64,000 nucleotides of DNA from Sipunculus nudus (taxonomy: Eukaryota; Annelida; Sipuncula; Golfingiida; Sipunculidae). A program made the translations under genes and the position numbers. The stretch is taken from assembly GCA_026874595.1 (NCBI GenBank), contig CM049307.1, forward strand, positions 80,762,643 through 80,826,642. The letters run 5' to 3'. Of this stretch, positions 55,691 through 64,000 are shown one piece after another. A model generated the notes under the pieces. The model ran no database searches. It saw nothing but the letters and a program-made list of their open reading frames with translations, and was not told the DNA's origin. The number at the start of each line of letters is the position of its first letter. Positions within the stretch are counted from its first letter, which is position 1.

Positions 55691-56925
55691 AACGTCATGA
55701 AACCATAGTGTCCCGACTTTGTCTGGGGATACAATGATGGTCTAAGCAAAATGTATGGTTGTTGAGCTATCAGGAACTAATCCCATAGCTTGCTCGATAC
55801 CTGTCAGTCTCAAACGGAATACCACACAGGCCACATTTAAGATCAAAATATAGCAAAAGATCAAGAAAATCCATGCAAGAATTATTGTGAAACGGGTGCT
55901 TCCATATTAATTTTTATTCAATACAAGCCAACTGTACTGAACTTTCATAAATGATGGTCATATTTATTAAGAAATCTTTGACCCAATGCAAGATAACATT
56001 AATATACATCCCACTGCATTCACTTTAATAGTTCTTGAGATAATATGTTCTAAAGGAATTTAAAGATGGCTTACTGGTGGCCATATTGGATTTCTGACAG
56101 GTTGGAAATTGAACAACAAACATTCTCTTAAAGGGACCAAATATCATAAAAAAATCACAGAAACTGCCCTGGCAAAAGGATTTCTAAAATGGCTACTTGG
56201 CAGACATAATGGTTTTCTGAGAAGTCTGACATTTGATATCACACATCCTCCAATAAAACACTAAACTTGAAAAATTGCTTCAAAGAATGTAACAGTTATG
56301 AATGTCCAAAACAATTCAAAAGGTATGATCAGGTTGGAGGGCTTTCATATCAGATTTATGAACATGCAAATGTAAAAGTGCAAGTCCAATTTGTTTTAAT
56401 TATCAGCTTGCTATTTAATGGGGTCAGCAGGGTAGGTAAACTGCAAAACCTAAAAGAAAAGAAATGCAGAAAGCATCACTAAGAGTCTTGTAATCAAATA
56501 AAGCCATCCTAAATCCAGGTAAAGACCCACATATTATCAGAACAAACACTTGCTGGTATATCTGATGATTTGTATAATAATATTCAGATATCTAGAAAAC
56601 TAAGTTTATTGCTATGATTCCATGACATAAACTGCAAAATGTTCCCATCATTTTATAAATCAGTAGCTAAACCTTAACACTTAACTCTCATAGTCTTAAT
56701 GCCTGGCCAAAACATTCCGGAAACAGTGTTTTTGTTATGCACTAATGATATATCCTTATCACCCCATGAGCTGATACAAAAGGGAGTCATATATCACAAG
56801 TGTCACTGACAATTATGGGCACATAGTGAGATGTACCAGTTGTGAGTGCCATGGTTATATATATTAGAAAACAAGAAAAATAGAGATGATCTACAAAATA
56901 AGTTATTGTGAACATCCCTGACCTA
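55691..56925. other. no gene recognised
   Basis: Contains repeat-like AAAGATGGCTTACTGGTGGC / AAATGGCTACTTGGCAGACA pieces. The frame at 56267-56482 has no domain. Confidence 0.4.
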
Positions 56926-57780
56926 TGACCTTGGCCTTTTGCCCACATATCAACTGGATTCTTTCTAAATGATGGGTAACTACTTACCACTTACATCTGG
57001 CCGGGTGTAATTACTCGGCAACCAATGAGTGAATAACTTAGACCTGCAACCTTTAACCTCCTGACCAGCTGACCTCAAAATCAATTAATTATTTCTTCAT
57101 GCAAAAATACCCATAAATATGAAGTTTGAATCAAATTCAGTGATGCATAGATGTGGCATATGTGAAAGACTGAAGGTTTGGGTTGAACAGTTTCACCAGA
57201 AATATGTTCACAAGCATTTAGAACAATATTGTGACCTTGACCTTTGACCTTTTGAACTCAAGATCAATAGGCTTCTTCTCCTATTGGTAGGCAAGCCATA
57301 TATGACGGATTGAAAGTATAGATTGAAAAGTTTGCCTTAAAACGACTCCACGCAAGAAGAGGGTGCTGTGAACTTGACCTTTGACCTCAAAATCAACAGG
57401 TCTTTTCCCCTGTTGGCAGAGAAGCGATATCAGTGCTGAAAGGTTTGGAATGAAAGGTCTAGCTTGAAATGTGTCCACAACTTTTTCAAAGAAGTTGATC
57501 CTGTGACCCTGACATTGGACCTTGTGACCTCAACATCTATAGGATTCTTCTCCCACTTAGTAGATGAGCTATATGTGAAAGATCAAAGAATTGGGATGAA
57601 AGGTTTGGCTTAAAATGCATCCTGAGGCTTTTCAAAGAAGTTGGTTCTGTGACCTTGACCTTTGACCTTGTGACCTCAAAATAATTATGGTCCTTCCCCT
57701 GTTGGTAGGTGAGCTGTATGTGAAAGATGGAAGGTTTGGGATGAAAATTTTGCCTAAAAGAATTATTTCTGGGGGGTGCA
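56926..57780 (+). repeat. second block of TGACCT-rich degenerate repeats
   Basis: TGTGACCTTGACCTTTGACC followed by TTCTTCTCC and GTTGGTAGGTGAGC, near 56930, 57040, 57235, 57370, 57505 and 57650, at roughly 140-bp spacing. Confidence 0.75.
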
Positions 57781-58010
57781 AACACACCCCATAACTTCGA
57801 GAATATAGGTCGCAGTGACCTAATTTCAGGTTTGCAAGGAGATCTTTTTAGAACCTCTAAGACTGCATAGGGTTCATGGCCCTAGCCCCTACGGTTACGA
57901 TTTGTGCCCTGCTAACGGACGGACGGCCGGCCGGACGGACAGACGGAAGGACGCCGGACAAAGACCCATCGCTATAGCACAGCATGACTGAAAGTCAGCT
58001 GAGCTGAAAA
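57781..58010 (+). repeat. conserved-tail dispersed repeat
   Basis: CCCCATAACTTCGAGAATAT, CTAATTTCAGGTTTGCAAGG, TTACGATTTGTGCCCTG, GACGGACGG runs and CTATAGC...AGTCAGCTGAGCT. This is the same order as the last array unit plus tail at 48590-48805. Confidence 0.75.
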
Positions 58011-59038
58011 CTTGTGGGGGGGGGGAAAGAAAAATATACAAGCTCATTACGTAAAAAGCATCAAAATTACCTCAGATTGCACCTAAATTTCCATAAGTTT
58101 CCACAACGGGGTGGGGGTTGGGGTATTGCCAAACTCCTTCGAGCCCCCCCCCCCCCGTCCCCCACCTCCAATATTCGCCCCAAGCGTCCGTTCACTAGAG
58201 CCGTGCGAGTCAGAAATTTATCTCTGCATTTATTGACAAACATGCATGGTACGTCAGTCTCAGGCCGGACATTGATGCATGTGTATATCCAATGCCTCGG
58301 AATAAATCAAGATAATTTCATTTGTTACTGCTATGTATGATTTTGTGAACTATATATAATGAGCCCCATGCGTCATAAATGATAAATGGGACATCTGAAA
58401 ATGAAGTTTAGTTATTGTCTGATTACTGAATACGTTTATATTCATATTAACGTAAGACTTCAGATTTAACATGTGCACAATACATGCTATATTAATACAA
58501 TTATCAAATTATATTCAGTTATGTCCAATGTAAGATGAAAATATATCAAACACACATATAAGGTCACTTAATGATGATACCAGGTACAAAATAAACCATT
58601 TGAAAATACTATATAAAAATATAATCATGCCCCTTGATGAACATTCCATTAGACATTCGCTGTTATAATATTATGTCCCATTAAATCAGGGGCGTCACTT
58701 TCTGGCAAAGAGGGGGATTGTCAATGTAATCACCCCCCCCCCCAGAATAATACAGAATTATAGGCTTTGGTTCCATTTATGAGTTTACTGTGAAATATAT
58801 TATATCTAAACCTGGTTTAGAATTAACTTATCCTGGAAACATTATATTTATATAAGCGGTTTTTTTTTTAATTTATAAATTGAATCGTAACATATATGAA
58901 ATGTGAATAAGTATCATAGGCGGCGAAAGCAAATATTCATTCGGCGGGGGGGGGGGGGGGGGGAGGGTGGAATTTCACCGTCTATGCAAGCGGAAACATA
59001 GCGCACATGGATAAGCTCAATTCAGCGCTTTTTTTCAG
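58011..59038. other. no gene; several poly-G and poly-C tracts
   Basis: Homopolymer runs at about 58015, 58145, 58731 and 58945. Nothing else is recognised. Confidence 0.5.
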
Positions 59039-59866
59039 CACTTCCTGCCGCTCTAGGACAACTACCCCCCAGACAATTACCCCCCGGACAATTACCCCCC
59101 GACAATTACCCCCCCCCCCCCGACAATTACCCCCCAGGACAATTACCCCCTTTGACAACTACCTCCGAGACAACTACCCTCCAGACAATTACTCCCCGGT
59201 ACAATTACCCCCTAGACAACTACCCCCCCCCCCCCCCCGGACAACTACCCCCATGGTATAATAACACTTTTAAAATATACATTTTTCAAACTAAAAGTAA
59301 AATATTCCGATTGTAAGTAAAACAAATACCGATGATAATATTTCAGACCAAGCATAGGTGCATAATATGTATATTGTAAAAACAGAAAAAAATCCATCAC
59401 ATTAAGTTTTCATATACCAAAATACCATTCATTCTGATTCATTCTGATCCATTCTTACCAGTCTCTGTAAGTAATATTATAATAAGTAATAGCATGATAT
59501 TATTATCTAAAGTGATTTTCTTTTTATTTTTGTTTGCAATTAATTTTATTTATTTCTTTGGGATTCTGTTCTACTCATTAGCAACACAGAATATATTTAA
59601 ATGTATAACGTGTACTTTAAATCTGTGGTTTATACCATGGGGGTAATTGTCCAGGGGGTAGTTGTCTGGGGGGGGGGTAATTGTACCGGGGGGTAATTGT
59701 CTGGGGGGTAGTTATCTCGGGGATAGTTGTCCAAGGGGGTAATTGTTCTGGGGGGTAATTGTCCGGGGTGTAATTGTCTGGGAATTGTCCAGGGGGTTAT
59801 TGTCGGGGGGTAATTGTCCGGGGGGTAATTGTCCAGGGGGTAGTTGTCCTGTTGCCACTTCCTGCC
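59039..59866. mobile_element. foldback-type element with 11-bp flanking direct repeat
   Basis: The direct repeat CACTTCCTGCC at 59039-59049 and 59856-59866 brackets an 806-bp insert. Its ends read GCTCTAGGACAACTACC and, reverse-complemented, GCAACAGGACAACTACC. Both arms (59050-59260, 59640-59855) are arrays of GGACAATTACCCCC in opposite orientation around a 380-bp AT-rich core. An 11-bp duplication and array-built arms suit a Mutator-type or FB-like non-autonomous element. It has no transposase. Confidence 0.6.
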
Positions 59867-60059
59867 TATACTTTAGGGGTGGATATAACATGATGGCGTG
59901 GTCGAACTTCGGAAGGTATATTTACACTATAGTACTTGTAGTAGGCTATAAAAGGCCTGTACAGGAGAAAATACTGACTGTACACAACAGAGAGCAGCCT
60001 ACTTATTGGTTTTATACCAATCGGTTTTTTGGAGAGGAGTTGGCAAAAATGTAATTGTG

Positions 60060-60678
60060 GTGCCCGGTCTCCCCCCCCCCCCCCCCCCCGATTTTCGCCG
60101 CCTATGATTGAGTATAATATATATACTTGAAATGTGTCATACACGTGCTTATATATTTGAACCGTGTTTATATATACATTTACAAACTGCATTTGTTAAG
60201 AACTCGTGGAGGCGGCGCCTGCTGCTGACATATGAAACCACTCCTGTTTACTTTCGAGGTCATGGACTGAACGCGTCTACAGACTAAACTTGTCAGCAGT
60301 TTGCTGGCTCTTCATATCATACACACGGACACGCTGAACAATTTGCAGCCATAATACAGGAGCAAGAATTACGGGATAAACGCCAAGTGGCCAATAATGT
60401 CAAATACACCTATGCGATTTAACATGTTAGCCTCTTAGCCTCTCCACTGGGGGCTTGCGGAGCGCCACCGTGTGTCTGTGTAAGAGACTATTAAACATGT
60501 GCGCGGAGAGCTTAAGCAACAGTGTTATCATGTTATTTTGGCTCGCCTTCTTTACAATTATATGTCGTAACACTGCAGTAGTAAACCTGTTCACATTATG
60601 TTGGTTGTTGTCGTGTTTTAAGTAATGCATGCAGTATATATTACGTTTATGTTGAGTAAAACACGAATACCAACTTAC
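60060..60678. other. no gene recognised
   Basis: Starts with a poly-C run at 60070-60090. The frame at 60427-60630 on the minus strand shows no domain. Confidence 0.4.
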
Positions 60679-60770
60679 CTAGGTCGTGTGTACGCTGAGC
60701 CTGCCTTGTAGGTTGTGGGTGTCAGCGCTGAATGCAAGCTGTCCCGCTGTCAGTTGGTCAATATATATGA
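60679..60770 (-). promoter_or_regulatory. candidate TATA promoter and non-coding first exon of GST
   Basis: On the minus strand TCATATATATTGACC (about 60770-60756) is followed by roughly 80 bp without ATG. It ends in a near-perfect donor, CTAG|GTAAGTTG, at 60679. This could splice to the acceptor at 52281 across an 8.4 kb intron. The link to GST is inference from order, strand and the lack of other genes between. Confidence 0.35.
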
Positions 60771-61087
60771 GCGCAGACAAACACTCGTGTCGCTCAAATG
60801 AAACTACCGCGGGAAAAGAGCTACAACCAATCCCCACCCCCAACCACGAATGACTTACGGAAATTCTTTGCTTTATCTACACCATGCATTTGTAAATACC
60901 CTGTAATTTCAGTTTTATTTACTTGTTTACTGCTGCTGCAAAATAAATAGCATTTATAAGTCTTTCAAAATAACCAAAGAAATTATCCAGCAGAGAATTT
61001 TGTTCGATCTGTTGTACAACGTGAGGAAACAAAGTTTATTAATTTCCTTTATATTCACTTTTCAACTTAATCAGTTAAACGTTAACC

Positions 61088-61118
61088 TGTTAAATACACA
61101 CACACACACATACACACC
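61088..61118. repeat. (CA)n microsatellite
   Basis: Short run of CACACA. Confidence 0.7.
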
Positions 61119-61214
61119 GATAAGATTATTGAATAGTCGCTGCTTGATCCTGGAAAATATAAAATAATATTATACAACATGACCACATTAGGAAGAATGT
61201 CGGAAGCTCGATTT

Positions 61215-62715
61215 GGGGGGGGGGGGGGAGGGGGGGGTATATCTGGGGCCACTCCGCATCTTTACACATTAAACAACTTTACGATCGGTGATGGGTTTTG
61301 TCGAGTCATCTGTGATGTTTAGTCGTGTCATCCACTAGCCAGGGTTGTTCATCTTGAGGTCAAAAGATAAATATGTGTACATACAAGGCATCAGTAGAGT
61401 AGGAGCCATGTTTAAAGTGTCATAGTGATTGGTGAATCCGTGTGTCATTCCAATCATTCCAGGTCACTTGGTACACAAGTAGTCCATTTATATTCCTCTC
61501 GTCTTGATAAATACTCTCGCACCGCCATTCATACCTGTGCATTAAACATTATTTGACATAACTTGTTTTGGTTTTACAACACTGGCTCATTTGCAGTATT
61601 TCGCATAAACATTTGCGCAATATTATGGCAAGAAAAAGTCCGCATACAGACATACAAACAATGACTGTGATGAATATATTGACATGTATAATAGCACGTA
61701 AACACGCCTAGCTTACACTTTAATAGCTCATGTTTTACACTAATTGATTGCAGCGTGCAGTGTCATTAATTATCTTAATGAATATCATTATGTGTTGCAA
61801 ATACAACCCATTTTGCAGTATATATAGCGGCAAACCCATATGACTGATACCCTTTAAATCACGAATATTTTAAAGGCATTGAAAATGTTTTAATACAGTG
61901 GTCGATGACGTCATATTTGTGGAATTATTATTCTTTCTTATTGTATACACCTGTGCAATGTTGTATACACATTGTCGGGTATTCTATCCTTCTAAGATAC
62001 CACAGTTGTGTTCACTATTCCCAGGTCAGTTCCCCCCCCCCCCCCCAAGTCATGCAGGAAGTGCGAGAACTGCGAGACAACTGCAATCAGTGAATGGTTC
62101 CAAACATACTGGTATACAAATACATTGCGAATGGGACTCGCAATTGTAACAAAATTACCATTGTATTTTGCGTATGTATTGCGAATAATTTACAATTGTT
62201 TTTGCGCATCTCATTTTAACATAGCACAACATTGGCGCGACAGGTATACAACCTCCAGCCGAATTAGTACGCATAAGTGTCTTTTGTACAATTGAGTGTG
62301 ATTGCAAGTGAAAAGTGATGCTAATTCGCACATTTTCCCAGCAGCTGTCGTGTCTCCAAGTAGTCGCACGCTGTCGCAGCCAAGTGAGATTAAGCCTTAA
62401 TGCACAGACATAAATGGCGGTTAAACATAGGCGAGAGAGTTTTATTAAGGCGAGAGGAATATGATTGGACCATTATGTTCCAGGTGAACTGGAATGGTTC
62501 GAGTGACACACGGACTCACTATAGTATTAGCACTGTGGACACGGCTCCTGGCCTGTTCATGCCATTGTGTGTATATCTAACCTTTGACCCCAAGATGAAC
62601 CCTGAATGACTTGACAAAACATCACAAATGACTCGACGAAATCATTACCGATCGCAAAGTCGCTTAAGGTGTAACGATGCAGAGTGGTTTCAGATATACC
62701 CCCCCCCCCCCCCAC
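61215..62715. mobile_element. 1.5 kb element with long imperfect inverted repeats
   Basis: The left arm, about 61215-61550, matches the reverse complement of 62390-62715. Shared blocks: poly-G with TATATCTG, CGATCG(G/T), CATC(T/A)GTGATGTTTAGTCGTG-like text, CATCTTG(A/G)GGTCAAA, TCCGTGTGTCA, ATATTCCTCTCG and GTGCATTAA. The arms are about 330 bp and visibly diverged. The core is about 840 bp with no transposase frame. Confidence 0.6.
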
Positions 62716-63360
62716 TCTGACATTCTCCCTATAACTTGATCATGCTGTACACGCTCAGATAATTTTTTATGTAATATTATTATTTTGTTTTTCGAGAATC
62801 AAGCCGTAACTATGGTGTTTTTCTGTCAGTGTGTTATAATTTGCCTTTAGATAATTCTTATAGAAAATACCCTCTTCATAACATTTAGACCTACCCCATA
62901 TGGGCATGTAAAAGCTCCTGCGCATTGCGGTCTGCAGATTTTGAAGCCAACAAACCATAGCCAGCAGGAGAGTTATCTCAGAGTGTCACTGGGGATGATT
63001 AATTGAATTGCATGTGAGGATGAAATTGAACATGAGTACAAAGGAAAAATATAGGTTCGTTTTAATTCATGAAAATTTAACGATAGGCCGAGAAGCCCTT
63101 TCCTGATATTAGGGATGAAATTATATCCGGATCCGGGGGGCAAACTGTTCCCCTTAGATACAATTACCATATTTCTGTCCATTTGACCAGTTAATAGAAA
63201 AACATGAAATAGATTATTATTATACAATTTTATATTTGATAATAAATTTTTACTTTTTTCTTATCAATTTGGGAATTGATTAGCACATACTGTTAATCAC
63301 TTTGTTTTAAAGTAAGTTGAGTCTTGCAAAAGTTATACCCATGCAGGAATCGTTCTCTCT

Positions 63361-63361
<1 letters not shown>
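62716..63361. other. no gene recognised
   Basis: AT-rich, with short frames only. Confidence 0.4.

Positions 63362-63416
<55 letters not shown>
63362..63416. repeat. (TA)n microsatellite
   Basis: About 55 bp of alternating TA. Confidence 0.9.
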
Positions 63417-63419
<3 letters not shown>

Positions 63420-64000
63420 GCAAGTGGACACAATTTTAAAGGGGGGAAGATATTTTACAGGTCCCATCCCACTGAGTTTTCCACCAAATGCGGGAGCCAA
63501 TTTTTTCATTACATGTTGAACCGGCCCGGTATATAGCGACGCGTACACTGCTGTGGAGGCTAACAACCCTCCGAGGTCAATTTTCCCACGGTTTTGTAAT
63601 ATTATAACTCCATGATATTTCTGACCCTGACAAAATCGACAGTATTCCTGGGAACAAACTGACTATACTTTATAGCTCCCAATGTTAGTAAAGTTAATAC
63701 GTGATATAATTACACTATTATATATATATATGTCAACAAATTCATTCGTAACGTTAATAATAGCTTAAACGTTTAAACCCCATATTCAATTTATGCATGC
63801 ATGGGTCATTGACTCATTATAAAAAACATTCGGAATAATATACTTTTATTGATGACTCATTATAGTGTGGACTGAATATAATCAGTTTCTTATAAAGGGT
63901 TTCACGCAACGAGCCTATACGGGCCCATGTTTGTACACCATATATACGATCAGATGCATTTTCGTTCTTTTTGTAATTATAATTATTTTAGTTTGTAATT
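63417..64000. other. no gene recognised
   Basis: AT-rich end of window. A GACTCATTATA pair occurs at about 63811 and 63855. Confidence 0.4.

Noticed and set aside
59007-59261. Proline-rich open frame of PPRTITP-type repeats
   Set aside because: It is a translation of the GGACAATTACCCCC minisatellite arm, not a protein-coding gene.
62400-62609. 69-codon plus-strand frame
   Set aside because: It falls within the right inverted arm of the 61215-62715 element and has no recognisable domain.

Overview
This is AT-rich eukaryotic nuclear DNA from an invertebrate, most probably a marine mollusc and quite possibly a bivalve. That assignment is inference. It rests on intron-bearing genes, a cluster of single-coding-exon Toll-like receptors with long (TA)n tracts, a sigma-class glutathione S-transferase, and repeat types typical of molluscan genomes. 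There is no sign of prokaryotic organisation, and no CRISPR, rRNA or credible tRNA gene.

Layout. (1) 1-3136: repeat-rich intergenic DNA. (2) 3137-8155: a TLR gene unit. The gene is on the minus strand at 3887-6304, with an intron in its 5' UTR and an upstream block that is shared with the other TLRs. (3) 8156-11700: intergenic, with one decayed exon of a sigma GST at 10242-10321. (4) 11706-16550: a 4.85 kb DNA transposon-like element with hAT-style ends and a near-perfect 8-bp target-site duplication. It carries a frameshifted gene for a FEN1/XPG-like PIN nuclease with a C-terminal Tesmin/TSO1-type CXC domain. (5) 15318-29183 and 29184-42995: a head-to-tail tandem duplication of about 13.8 kb. 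Each copy holds the 3' tail of the PIN-CXC element, hairpins, a decayed LINE endonuclease region, a second TLR gene on the minus strand, and a 1.4 kb non-autonomous hAT-like element. The two TLR proteins are identical. (6) 43000-45100: palindrome-bearing repeats and a tRNA-derived SINE-like relic. (7) 45438-52271: a five-coding-exon sigma-class GST gene on the minus strand. Its third intron contains a five-unit array of about 337 bp. A candidate non-coding first exon with a TATA box lies at about 60.7 kb. (8) 53600-58000: dispersed and tandem repeats full of TGACCT-type half-sites. (9) 59050-59855: a foldback element with an 11-bp direct repeat. 61215-62715: a large inverted-repeat element.

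The functional content is innate immunity (three TLRs) and detoxification or prostaglandin-type chemistry (GST). The TLR family grew in at least two steps: an older duplication of a 5-6.6 kb unit, then a recent 13.8 kb tandem duplication. The recent copies differ by only two substitutions plus microsatellite length over their first 8.8 kb, but diverge clearly beyond about 24.1 kb. This points to gene conversion or to an assembly or haplotype artefact. All exon boundaries were read by eye from splice consensus and homology to remembered protein families; no search was run.
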